64,000 nucleotides of DNA from Polaribacter sp. L3A8 (GTDB lineage: Bacteria; Bacteroidota; Bacteroidia; Flavobacteriales; Flavobacteriaceae): positions 3,888,501 through 3,952,500 of the forward strand of contig NZ_CP047026.1 of NCBI RefSeq assembly GCF_009796785.1, written 5' to 3'. The notes beneath the pieces were generated by a model. It was not told the origin of the DNA. It saw only the letters and a program-made list of their open reading frames with translations, and made no database searches. Both the position numbers and the translations under genes were made by a program. Position 1 is the stretch's first letter; the number at the start of each line of letters is the position of its first letter. Of the stretch, positions 15,319 to 23,238 are shown piece after piece.

Positions 15319-15888
15319 ATGAAGCTTACGTCGTATAAAAAATTATCCGATGATGAAATTATTAAAATTATATGCGAATCTAACAACTCTTTAGTTTTTG
15401 GTGTTCTTTATGATAGATATTCTCTAATCATTTACAATAAATGTTTAGGGTTTACAAAAGACAAGGATGATGCTAAAGATTTAACGCAAGAAATTTTTAT
15501 AAAACTTTTTTTTAAACTAAAAGATTATCAGTCCCAATCTAAGTTTAAAGCATGGTTATATGTCTTTGTTTATAATACATGTATCAACTATGTTAATAGA
15601 GATAAACATCATAATCAATTAAAGTCTAAAGCCCCAATTTATGAATTAGACGATCTCCAAGAGGAGGAGGTTAGTGATTCAAGTATTTTTGAGTTAAAAG
15701 TAGAAGCGTTAGATAAGTTACTTATGCTAATAAGTCCGGAGGATAAAACGATATTATTGCTAAAATATCAAGATGAACTGACAATTAATGATCTCTCTAG
15801 GTTATACAATGTTGGGGAAAGTGCAATTAAAATGAGACTACAGAGAGCAAAAGAAAAATTAGTGCAATTAAAGAACATAAATAATTGA
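15319..15888 (+). CDS. ECF-type RNA polymerase sigma factor
   Basis: This 189-residue sigma-70 family protein of the extracytoplasmic function type contains the two domains expected. Region 2 (about residues 25-95) shows VLYDRYSLIIYNKCLGFTKDKDDAKDLTQEIFIKLF and FKAWLYVFVYNTCINYVNR. Region 4 (about 125-180) shows LLKYQDELTINDLSRLYNVGESAIKMRLQRAKEKL, the -35-binding helix-turn-helix. It recruits RNA polymerase to its own promoter set, here most likely the four GTGACTT sites in the cluster. It is followed 7 bases later by a small gene and then by an mscS gene in the same operon. No classical membrane anti-sigma factor of the FecR or RseA type is adjacent. Confidence 0.95.
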   Translation: MKLTSYKKLSDDEIIKIICESNNSLVFGVLYDRYSLIIYNKCLGFTKDKDDAKDLTQEIFIKLFFKLKDYQSQSKFKAWLYVFVYNTCINYVNRDKHHNQLKSKAPIYELDDLQEEEVSDSSIFELKVEALDKLLMLISPEDKTILLLKYQDELTINDLSRLYNVGESAIKMRLQRAKEKLVQLKNINN

Positions 15889-15894
15889 TATAAA

Positions 15895-16095
15895 ATGGAA
15901 AACCCTTTTAAAAAATTATTGACACCACTTCAGGAAGTACCTCAAGAAATTAAAAGCGAGGTAAATAATAAAATTGCTTTGCGTTTGTTAGTTAGTGATT
16001 TAGCTAATTTATTTACAGTTAATTACGCAGAGGCCGCTAAAAGTATTATAGAAAAAAAATCAACAACTAAAACGAATAATAATGGAGAAGTTTAA
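15895..16095 (+). CDS. Small soluble protein of the ECF operon, possible sigma regulator
   Basis: I do not recognise a named family for this 66-residue protein. It begins MENPFKKLLTPLQEVPQEIKSEV, then has an amphipathic helix KIALRLLVSDLANLFTVNYAEAAKSII and a polar tail. There is no membrane segment, so it is cytoplasmic. Its position between the sigma factor (6-base gap) and mscS (14-base overlap) is what one expects for a dedicated modulator or anti-sigma factor. That is inference from context only. Confidence 0.7.
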   Translation: MENPFKKLLTPLQEVPQEIKSEVNNKIALRLLVSDLANLFTVNYAEAAKSIIEKKSTTKTNNNGEV

Positions 16096-16909
16096 TGCTT
16101 GGAAAGAAATATCAATAAATTCTTTTAATAATTTATTTGAGGTGATAACCGAATTATTACCAAATATTATTGGTGCAATTTTAATACTTTTTGTAGGGTG
16201 GTTAACAAATAAGGTAATAGCTTTCTTTTTAAAGAAAGTTTTAAAATTGATTAAAATTGATGCTTTATCTGATAGAATTAATCAAAAAGGAGTTTTAGGT
16301 AGGGAAATTAGAAATTTAGATGTTTCAAAAATAATACTACTTTTTATTAAGTGTACACTTTTTTTGATAACGATAACTTTAGCTTTTGAAATTTTAGAAC
16401 TTCAAACAATTTCTTCTGTAATTAGTGATTTACTTTTATACTTGCCAAAGTTATTCGGAGCAATTGTGTTGTTTATTTTAGGTCTATATATTGCTAACTT
16501 TATTAAAAGCTCTTTAAATAAAGTCTTTGAATCTTTTGATATTATGGGAGGTAATATTATTGGTGATTTTGTTTTTTATATAATTGTTACTATTGTTACC
16601 ATTGCTGCAATTAACCAAGCCGGTATAGATACTAGTATTATATCTAACAATTTAACCGTTATTCTTTTTATCGTGTTAACTTCTATTGGTTTATCTCTTG
16701 CTTTGGGGTCTAAGGAAGTAATTAGTCAATTAATGAAAGCCTTTTATGTAAGAAAGAAATATAATATTGGGCAAAAGATAAAAGTAAAAAATTACACGGG
16801 TTATATAGAGTCTATAGATGGTATTTCTCTTACATTAAATACAGAACCTAATAAGGTTGTTTTTCCTATTTCAGAAATTGTTACAAATGATATTGAAGTA
16901 TTAGATTAA
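16082..16909 (+). CDS. Small-conductance mechanosensitive channel, MscS family
   Basis: This 275-residue inner-membrane channel releases solutes on osmotic downshock. Membrane helices are seen at about 20-45 (NIIGAILILFVGWLTNKVIAFF), 80-105, 115-140 (LLLYLPKLFGAIVLFILGLYI), 160-180 and 190-215 (IISNNLTVILFIVLTSIGLSLALGSKEVISQLM). The last corresponds to the pore helix. A beta domain follows with YNIGQKIKVKNYTGYIESI, the MscS middle-domain strand pattern. The C-terminal cytoplasmic domain of canonical MscS is much reduced. Co-transcription with the ECF sigma factor suggests control by envelope or osmotic stress. Confidence 0.9.
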   Translation: MEKFNAWKEISINSFNNLFEVITELLPNIIGAILILFVGWLTNKVIAFFLKKVLKLIKIDALSDRINQKGVLGREIRNLDVSKIILLFIKCTLFLITITLAFEILELQTISSVISDLLLYLPKLFGAIVLFILGLYIANFIKSSLNKVFESFDIMGGNIIGDFVFYIIVTIVTIAAINQAGIDTSIISNNLTVILFIVLTSIGLSLALGSKEVISQLMKAFYVRKKYNIGQKIKVKNYTGYIESIDGISLTLNTEPNKVVFPISEIVTNDIEVLD

Positions 16910-16936
16910 AAGATTCCTTTATATTTTATACTAAAA

Positions 16937-16967
16937 AGAGAGCATTCTAGAATGCTCTCTTTTTTTA
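16937..16967 (+). terminator. Terminator of the sigma factor operon
   Basis: A perfect 24-base palindrome, AGAGAGCATTCT plus its complement, is followed by T7 at 16961-16967. Confidence 0.95.
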
Positions 16968-17274
16968 TTTTAGTACTTTTTTTAATCCCTATTATTTATT
17001 GTTCTTAATTCACTTTTCTAACAATTATAAAATCTTGTTTAAATTATAGTTTTATGAATGTTTAAGCGAAATCTACTTTAGCACTCTTTCTCTAAAAAGA
17101 TAAAAGTGAAGACACTTTTTATATTTCTATTGCGCATATAAATAGTATAGAAGAAAGCTTGCGAGTTTGTTTAAGGCTGTGTTTCTTTATGTTGTAATAA
17201 TACAAGCTAGTCTAACTATTTACTACAGGCCTTTAATTATTGCTAGAATAACTTGTTTTTTAACTTATAGAAAT
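16968..17274. other. Intergenic gap between two convergent genes
   Basis: This AT-rich stretch of about 300 bases lies between the terminators of the convergent sigma factor operon and beta-barrel gene. I see no open frame of useful length, no RNA gene and no clear repeat in it. Confidence 0.5.
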
Positions 17275-17303
17275 AAAAAAAGCTGTTCTTATCTAGAACA
17301 GCT
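17275..17303 (-). terminator. Terminator of the double-barrel gene
   Basis: AGCTGTTCT and AGAACAGCT form a 9-bp stem with a 5-base loop; on the minus strand it is followed by T6. Confidence 0.85.
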
Positions 17304-17396
17304 TTTAATCTAACTTCGCTAAAGATTTGTTTACTAGTTGTTTAAATTCACTATGGATTCAAACAGTTTAAGTGTTTTTTCTTTTAGTAAAGAAGT

Positions 17397-19244
17397 CTAC
17401 TGTTTCTTATTATCTTCTTTATTTAAATCATTTATTTTATTAATAAGTTCACTATTCTTATCTTTTTCTGTTTGTTTTTTGCTATTTAGTTGTAATAATA
17501 ACTGCTCTAATAAATTAACTCTAGTATTTAATTCTTCAATTTTTTTGTCTTGTTCTATAGTACTACTTTTTGTCTGTATAGATTTATCATCTTCTATTTT
17601 AGCAGGCTCAAGGTTCTCGTTATCTAAATTTTTAAGAATTCTCTCTATAAGAGATTCAAATTCTACAGGTGTCATTTTAATTAACTTCGATTTTTCTTCT
17701 AGTTGAATAGGAGCTGTTACTATCTTTTTTGTATTTACTTCTTTAGAAGTAGACACCACAGGTGTAACAGAAGTAACTTGTTGCTTAACTGTTTTTACTT
17801 GTATTTTTTCAACTTCTTTTACTTCCTTTAAAGATGCTACTACTTGTTTTTTCTCTTCAAGAATTTCTACTGCTTTTTCAATATCTTTTGTTTCGTAGGC
17901 TGCTTTAAGATCATTATTTAAAGTATTAATATTAGATTGATATTCTTTTTTAAGTTGTTCAATCTTTATATGATTTTTATCATCCTGAGCTGTTAATTCT
18001 CTCTCTAAATTTTCTGTATTAACGCTACTAGGAGCTTTTGATTTTTTACCTAAAGAAAATTTAATTCCGGCGTTGTAAAAAATATGAGTTTGAATGTCAT
18101 CTGTGGTAGTAATGTCTTTAGCATTTTCACCAGAAGTTATCATTGCTCTTGCAGCTGCTGTAATTAATACATGTTTACCTAAAGGAATATTTAAACCTAA
18201 ACCACCGGTAGCAAACTCGCCACCTTCTACATTCGTTAAAAGGCCATTTACATTAGGTGCAGAAACATAATTGTTACTTGTACTTATATAACCACCACCT
18301 AAAGTTAAGAAAGGTATTACGCCATTACCATCATTTAACCTAGCTCTAAACTCCCCTCCATACATTGCCATATTATCAAAGTTGGTAGAAATCTCTTCAT
18401 TTTCAGTTGCTTGAAAATAGAATGCTCTAATACCAATGTATTCATTTAAATCTAAACCAGCATAACCACCTAACATGTACGTGTCTTTGTATAAAGATTC
18501 TCCAGTAAAATCTACATAAGCAAGACTTGGCTCTATTACCCATTTTATACCTTTAAAACCGCCTTTAAAATTTTGAAGATACGCCTTATCTAAATCAGAT
18601 AAAGTTCCAGGTTTTCTTCCTCCTAAATAAAACTGTAAAGACCCCTGAGCAGACCAGTTAGACAAGCGCTCGCTATTAAAATTGGCATCTGTTACACCAA
18701 AGCTTGCTTTATCTTCACTAGATAATAAAGCAACACCAGAATTAAATTTGTAGGTGGTATTTTTTGCTTCTAAAGCAAAAACAATACGGTTTGTAATATT
18801 AAATTTAACACCTAAACCTAAAGTAGCGTATACTTGTTCAAAATCTTCATTAGTATCTAAATCTATATTTTGCACACCAGCACCTAATGTAAAATAAGGC
18901 TTCACTCCTTTAGTACCAATGTTTGCTTTAAACTCACCTCCATAACGAGAAACGGATACCTTTTGTGTGTTAAAAAGTGAAGGGTTAAAATCGGTAATAC
19001 CAAAGTTACTAAAATCTGTTTTTTGATCTAAAGATTGTAAATAAATACCTCTAAGCTCTATAAATTCACCAAAACCAAAACCTAGTTTTCCTCCAACCAG
19101 TACATTGTCTTCTAGCCCTGATTTATCATCCCACCAAGTGTATTCTGCTGCTGGTGATATTGTAAAACTGATATCTTTTACTTGTGCTTTACCAACGTAG
19201 GCACATAGAATAAGAAGCATTGTTGCTAATTGTAATTTTCTCAT
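17397..19244 (-). CDS. Outer-membrane protein: two beta-barrel units plus coiled coil
   Basis: The 615-residue protein starts with a signal peptide (MRKLQLATMLLILCAYVGKAQ). Two similar beta-barrel units follow, about residues 22-210 and 232-398. Both show ISPAAEYTWWDD or IEPSLAYVDFTG, then a GGxxGxxxxExIxLRxxYxQ strand, a YGGEF(K/R)A strand, a PxxTLGxGxxxxxxN strand, and end in (Q/I)FxLGxK-like strands. The last 200 residues are charged and predicted coiled coil (LERELTAQDDKNHIKIEQLKKEY onward; LNTRVNLLEQLLLQLN). It lacks the OmpA peptidoglycan-binding domain, which is instead encoded by the divergent gene at 19412. Both have the same ECF-type promoter, so they may work as two halves of an envelope anchor. 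Confidence 0.8.
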   Translation of the reverse strand: MRKLQLATMLLILCAYVGKAQVKDISFTISPAAEYTWWDDKSGLEDNVLVGGKLGFGFGEFIELRGIYLQSLDQKTDFSNFGITDFNPSLFNTQKVSVSRYGGEFKANIGTKGVKPYFTLGAGVQNIDLDTNEDFEQVYATLGLGVKFNITNRIVFALEAKNTTYKFNSGVALLSSEDKASFGVTDANFNSERLSNWSAQGSLQFYLGGRKPGTLSDLDKAYLQNFKGGFKGIKWVIEPSLAYVDFTGESLYKDTYMLGGYAGLDLNEYIGIRAFYFQATENEEISTNFDNMAMYGGEFRARLNDGNGVIPFLTLGGGYISTSNNYVSAPNVNGLLTNVEGGEFATGGLGLNIPLGKHVLITAAARAMITSGENAKDITTTDDIQTHIFYNAGIKFSLGKKSKAPSSVNTENLERELTAQDDKNHIKIEQLKKEYQSNINTLNNDLKAAYETKDIEKAVEILEEKKQVVASLKEVKEVEKIQVKTVKQQVTSVTPVVSTSKEVNTKKIVTAPIQLEEKSKLIKMTPVEFESLIERILKNLDNENLEPAKIEDDKSIQTKSSTIEQDKKIEELNTRVNLLEQLLLQLNSKKQTEKDKNSELINKINDLNKEDNKKQ

Positions 19245-19284
19245 TTTATTTAATTATTAATTAGTTATTGATTTCAATATTATA

Positions 19285-19309
19285 AACACACTTTTAATTG
19301 TTAAGTCAC
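19285..19309 (-). promoter_or_regulatory. ECF-type promoter for the double-barrel gene
   Basis: On the minus strand GTGACTT (19309-19303), 12 bp, TGTGTT (19290-19285) and then TATAA lie 41 bases ahead of the ATG at 19244. Confidence 0.7.
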
Positions 19310-19335
19310 ATTCGTTAAAATAATTCGTTAATTAT

Positions 19336-19361
19336 GTGACTTATATTTATATTGTTGTGTT
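19336..19361 (+). promoter_or_regulatory. ECF-type promoter for the OmpA-C gene
   Basis: GTGACTT (19336-19342), a 13-bp spacer and TGTGTT (19356-19361) followed by TTAT lie 50 bases ahead of the ATG at 19412. Confidence 0.7.
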
Positions 19362-19411
19362 TTATAAATAAGTGGTGGTAATTACTATTAAAATTTTAAA
19401 AAAAAATTAAA

Positions 19412-20422
19412 ATGAATTCAATAAAATATATTAGTATTTCTTTTCTTCTATTAGGTTCTTTAACTATGAGTTATGGGCAGCAGAAGGATGTTAATGATAC
19501 TCAGGAAAGTATTGTGGTAATGAGTGAGGCTGATATTTTGTCTTTAACCCAAAAGTTTAGGCTTTACAAAAAAGAGAAAAGCTTAAAAAAGAATTCTAAG
19601 ATAACATTAGTTAAGCAGAATGATTCTATTTTTACCAAACAAAATAATTCTAGTTTTGACTTCGATTATTTAAAAAGTAGGATAGAAGAATTAGAAAATC
19701 GCTTAAATAATCAAAATAATAGTGCTCAAAAAAATAATACTTTTAGCTCTGAGTCTAATGAGTTTAAAAACCTTAAGTTAGAAATTAGTGAGCTTAGGCA
19801 TGCGTTATTACAGAAACAATCAAATAACGTTAAATCGAATGTTGTTTATTTACCTTTTATTAATCGGAATGTAGAAGAACCTGAGCAAATTACAGAAGAC
19901 CAGGCTGCTAATAATTCAATAATTGTACAACAAAAACAAGATTCAATTTATAAAGAGGGGCATCATTTAAATCAACCAAATAAAGCAATTTCTGTAAGCG
20001 ATTTAGAAGCATTAGAATTTAAAATACAAGAGCTTAAAAATGAGATCTCTCAAAATAAAACATTACCTAGTAATTATGAAAAATTAATTGCAAAGTATAA
20101 AAATTATAAAAAAGAGATCTATTTTGCCAATAATTCTAAAGTTTTAAATGATAACTCATTACAGACGGTAGAAGACTTGTATGCTATTTTAGAGGTAAAT
20201 GAAAATTTAGACATAATTGTAAAAGGTTTTGCAAGTAATAAAGGAAATGCAATCTATAATGAAAACTTATCAATGCTACGTACAGAAGGGGTTAAGAAAG
20301 CCTTAATGTTAAGGGGTGTGCATGCAACAAGAGTATTAACACAATACCATGGAATTGATTATAGCGCACAAAGTGACTCACAAGCAAGAAGAGTTGAGGT
20401 TTCTTTTTTGGTAAGAAAATAA
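19412..20422 (+). CDS. OmpA-C domain protein with coiled-coil stalk
   Basis: This 336-residue exported protein has a signal peptide (MNSIKYISISFLLLGSLTMSYGQQ). A long Asn/Lys/Glu-rich coiled-coil part (about residues 80-225, with LKSRIEELENRLNNQNN and LEFKIQELKNEISQNK) follows. The C-terminal OmpA domain (about 235-336) shows IYFANNSKVLNDNSLQTVEDLYAIL, IIVKGFASNKGNAIYNENLSMLR and SQARRVEVSFLV, the peptidoglycan-binding fold with its NxxLSxxRaxxV motif slightly changed. It has no barrel of its own, so it is probably periplasmic. It is divergent from the double-barrel gene, and both carry the ECF-type promoter. Confidence 0.88.
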   Translation: MNSIKYISISFLLLGSLTMSYGQQKDVNDTQESIVVMSEADILSLTQKFRLYKKEKSLKKNSKITLVKQNDSIFTKQNNSSFDFDYLKSRIEELENRLNNQNNSAQKNNTFSSESNEFKNLKLEISELRHALLQKQSNNVKSNVVYLPFINRNVEEPEQITEDQAANNSIIVQQKQDSIYKEGHHLNQPNKAISVSDLEALEFKIQELKNEISQNKTLPSNYEKLIAKYKNYKKEIYFANNSKVLNDNSLQTVEDLYAILEVNENLDIIVKGFASNKGNAIYNENLSMLRTEGVKKALMLRGVHATRVLTQYHGIDYSAQSDSQARRVEVSFLVRK

Positions 20423-20429
20423 TTATAAC

Positions 20430-20803
20430 TTAGAGTGCTGTGTGTTGCTCTTTTGCTTTTTCAAAAATTAATATAGTAATAACTCCAAGGGTATAGGCTA
20501 TTAAATCTCCAATACTAAAAGAGGTGCCTAATATTATTTTTAATGTTTTAGAATAGGCTGATGGAAAGTTATTTTGTAAATCGGATAATTGAAGAAATTC
20601 AATGCTAAAAGCGATTATAAAGGTTATTAAAATTGCTTTTTCTATCGATATGCTAACGATACTTTTTATCAAGGTATAACCAACATAACAGCTAAATAAT
20701 CACCTATTGTAAATCTAATAAAACCTGTAGCAAATTTTTCGATAAGTATTTCTATGATCAATAGTAAAATAAAAGCGATAAAATATTTTAAGTGTATTTT
20801 CAT
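20430..20803 (-). pseudogene. DUF2809 membrane protein, broken by a 1-base frameshift
   Basis: The 5' part from the ATG at 20803 reads MKIHLKYFIAFILLLIIEIL...FTIGDYLAVMLV and then stops (ATA CCT TGA). The next frame, entered near 20675, continues YTLIKSIVSISIEKAILITF...IEFLQLSDL...GDLIAYTLG, the second half of a DUF2809 protein. One extra T in GGTT-AT would join both parts into one protein of about 125 residues with four membrane helices. Either the gene is broken in this strain or there is a one-base sequencing error. The start lies 3 bases beyond the stop of the preceding small membrane gene. Confidence 0.8.
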
Positions 20804-20806
20804 GGT

Positions 20807-20986
20807 TTAGTTAAATAATAGTAGCATTAAAGCACATATAATTAAGATGGTTGTTAGTATTGTAAATACCGTTTTCTTCTCACTATTTTTTATATTAAAA
20901 GTTGATATTATCAATTTTGAAGTTAAGTAGCTTATATAAGATATTGATGTTAAGAATAAGAGTGCTAATAGTGTAAATGAAATCAT
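20807..20986 (-). CDS. 59-residue two-helix membrane protein
   Basis: This short frame has two hydrophobic helices: MISFTLLALLFLTSISYIS at the start and TVFTILTTILIICALMLLLF at the end. A polar loop (NIKNSEKKT) lies between them. It is followed after 3 bases by the ATG of the DUF2809 gene in the same direction, so the pair looks like an operon. No family is recognised. Confidence 0.55.
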   Translation of the reverse strand: MISFTLLALLFLTSISYISYLTSKLIISTFNIKNSEKKTVFTILTTILIICALMLLLFN

Positions 20987-20999
20987 TTTCTTTTTTGTT

Positions 21000-21036
21000 A
21001 AAAAGCAAAACCTCGAGTAGGTTAGAGGCTTTGCTT
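21000..21036 (-). terminator. Terminator of the creD operon
   Basis: On the minus strand AAGCAAAGCCTC, a 10-base loop and GAGGTTTTGCTT are followed by TTT. The stem has one mismatch. Confidence 0.75.
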
Positions 21037-21051
21037 AATTAAAACGGACTA

Positions 21052-22440
21052 TTAACTATTTTCCCAATCTATTTTTCTTGAAGCAAACATAACCGCTGCT
21101 AGAATTACAAATAGACCAATACTGCCTACTAATAAAGCATAATTTTCTAACTGAATAATTACAAAAATAAAGGTGTATAATGCGGTTAATGAAACTCCAA
21201 TAAAAATTGGAAATTTGATGTTTTTTAAAATTGATTTAGAGTATAAAGTGATTAAAGAAACCACGGAAGCTCCTGAAATTAAATATGCTTTTAGGTAACT
21301 ACTATGTTCAGATATTGAAATTAATAAGGTGTAAAACATGGTTAAAGCAATACCAATCATTAAATATTGAAACGGATGGATATTTATTTTGCTCATAGAT
21401 TGTATCAAAAAGAAAATTAAGAACGTAAGTCCAATTACTAAAAACCCATATTTGGCAGAACGTTCACTTTTTTGATATTCATCTACAGGAATTAAAAAAT
21501 TAACTCCAAAAGCATAGTTTTTTAAATTAGGAATTCCGTTAAAGTATTCTTGAGAAAAAGGTCTGTTGATATCTAATATTTTCCATTTTGCATTAAAACC
21601 TTCTTCTGTAATTTTATCAGAATTATGTGGTAAATATTCTCCGATAAAATTAGCAGTTTTCCAGTCTGAATTGATGCTAACATCTGTTTCTTGACCTACT
21701 GGTATAAAACGAATTTGTTTGCTTCCTTTCATTTTTATGGTTATAGCAAATGAAGTTTCCTTTCCGTTTGGTACATCTAAAAGTTGTAAGTTATTGCTTT
21801 CTAATTCGTTTAAACCTACATAATCTGTGTTGTAGACTATTTGAGAATCTGTATTTTTAAAGTTCTTAGAAGTTAACTGATACTTGTTTTTATGAAACTG
21901 AATTTCAAACAAACTAGCGGCTCCTTTTAAATTTGAAGATTGTATAATTACTCTTGTTTTATCCCAAAGAATATCTTCGTCGTTAATTTCTATTTCAGAA
22001 AAATTGGGTTTAGAGAAGCTTCCATTAATAGCAATGCTACTTTTATAAACAGCAGTTTTATAGATTCCTCTTGTTTTTTCTTCTGGATTTATGGTTGAAT
22101 TTATGACCAACTTTTTAGGGAAAAAGTGTGCATATTTTATTTTGGTAATTGTTTCCTTTTGTACCTCTTTAGTAATTGGATTTGTTATCGTTTTTTCTGA
22201 ATATCTTTTATAAGGTACTTTTAAAATAGGACCATAAATTAGAGCTTCTTCTCCCCATTTTTGATTGATTTCACTAACAACTTCTTGCTGGCGTATCATT
22301 CTTTCGTAAATTAAACTTTTAATATAAGAGAGCGGAATCATCAATACAAGTATTAAGATTCCTACCATTAGCATTCTTGCGGTAATTGAAGTTTTTACCC
22401 ATTTGCCAAACTTTCCTTGTTGTTGATTATTCGTTTCCAT
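21052..22440 (-). CDS. creD: CreD-like inner-membrane protein
   Basis: This 462-residue member of the CreD (cell envelope integrity) family has an N-terminal membrane helix (MLMVGILILVLMIPLSYI, about residues 23-40). Next come the family signature RQQEVVSEINQKWGEEALIYGPILKVPY (about 52-78) and a large periplasmic domain (about 85-320). The C-terminus has four to five membrane helices. In Escherichia coli creD is controlled by CreBC and affects colicin tolerance and envelope stability; its molecular action is unknown. Here it is followed upstream by a small membrane protein and a winged-helix regulator in the same direction, the usual flavobacterial arrangement. Confidence 0.92.
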   Translation of the reverse strand: METNNQQQGKFGKWVKTSITARMLMVGILILVLMIPLSYIKSLIYERMIRQQEVVSEINQKWGEEALIYGPILKVPYKRYSEKTITNPITKEVQKETITKIKYAHFFPKKLVINSTINPEEKTRGIYKTAVYKSSIAINGSFSKPNFSEIEINDEDILWDKTRVIIQSSNLKGAASLFEIQFHKNKYQLTSKNFKNTDSQIVYNTDYVGLNELESNNLQLLDVPNGKETSFAITIKMKGSKQIRFIPVGQETDVSINSDWKTANFIGEYLPHNSDKITEEGFNAKWKILDINRPFSQEYFNGIPNLKNYAFGVNFLIPVDEYQKSERSAKYGFLVIGLTFLIFFLIQSMSKINIHPFQYLMIGIALTMFYTLLISISEHSSYLKAYLISGASVVSLITLYSKSILKNIKFPIFIGVSLTALYTFIFVIIQLENYALLVGSIGLFVILAAVMFASRKIDWENS

Positions 22441-22471
22441 AGTTATTAAATTTTTATAATTTGTTGTTTTT

Positions 22472-22861
22472 TTATTGATTAATTTTTATTCCTATTACAT
22501 AAATAATAGCCGCTATTATACTAGAAAATATAAGTCCAGTTATAAACGAAAAATTTCGACCAGTATCTGAAATTACATTTTTCATAGCAATTTTAAATTC
22601 TGGAGTTATTTCTGTATTATTAAAAGTTCCGTTCTTATCTAAATCAAACTTTTGTAAAATTAAGTTTGAGGAATAGTGAGCGTAAGTTGCGCTACCAACG
22701 ATAAATAAATAGCTGAAAAAAAATACAGTGACGCTAATCCAAAACCATTTATTTTCATTGTTTTTAAAGATTGTTTTCCTTTTATATATTAGTATCCCTA
22801 AGGTAATTATGGAAATTACTGTAGGAATAATTAAATGGTATGGTACATTTATTTCTTTCAT
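22472..22861 (-). CDS. Small membrane protein with an EF-hand-like loop
   Basis: This 129-residue protein has three membrane helices: about 8-25, 42-62 (WISVTVFFFSYLFIVGSATYA) and 102-124 (FITGLIFSSIIAAIIYVIGI). Between the last two lies FDLDKNGTFNNTEI (about 77-90), which matches the DxDxNGxxxxxE calcium-loop pattern. No family is recognised. It lies between creD and the winged-helix regulator in one operon, so it may modulate the envelope function of CreD. Calcium binding is inference from the motif. Confidence 0.7.
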   Translation of the reverse strand: MKEINVPYHLIIPTVISIITLGILIYKRKTIFKNNENKWFWISVTVFFFSYLFIVGSATYAHYSSNLILQKFDLDKNGTFNNTEITPEFKIAMKNVISDTGRNFSFITGLIFSSIIAAIIYVIGIKINQ

Positions 22862-22915
22862 AAATTTTGTTTTAAAAGAACTTTGAAATTCAAAGTAAGT
22901 GTGTAAAAAAAAAGT

Positions 22916-23212
22916 TTATTTATTTTTGATTAATTTTTCGAGTGCTTCAATGTGTTTTTTAAATTCCATTTTACCTAATTCGGTTGCTAAGTATTTTGTG
23001 TTTGGTTTTCTGCCAATAAATTGTTTTTCAACTTTTATAAAATCTACTTTTTCTAAAGCCTTTGTATGACTTGCTAAGTTGCCATCGGTTGCGCCTAATA
23101 ATTCTTTTAAAGTATTAAAATCAGCATATTCATTCACCATCAAAACAGACATAATACCAAGTCGTATTCGATGATCAAAAGCTTTGTTTATATTTAGAAT
23201 TATATTTTTCAA
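22916..23212 (-). CDS. Winged-helix transcriptional regulator
   Basis: This 98-residue protein matches the HTH_34/MarR-like family. It begins KAFDHRIRLGIMSVLMVNEYADFNTLKELLGATDGNLASHTKALEKVDFI, the winged helix, followed by the wing KVEKQFIGRKPNTKYLATELG and an ending helix. Such regulators sit directly upstream of creD or small membrane protein genes in many Bacteroidota and probably regulate the operon they belong to. It is encoded together with the 202-residue membrane protein upstream (26-base gap). Confidence 0.9.
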   Translation of the reverse strand: MKNIILNINKAFDHRIRLGIMSVLMVNEYADFNTLKELLGATDGNLASHTKALEKVDFIKVEKQFIGRKPNTKYLATELGKMEFKKHIEALEKLIKNK

Positions 23213-23238
23213 CTTAGGTCTATTTATTATTAAACAGG

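Noticed and set aside
17338..17706. Plus-strand frame of 122 codons rich in Ser, Phe and Leu
   Set aside because: It is the antisense shadow of the coiled-coil end of the double-barrel gene.
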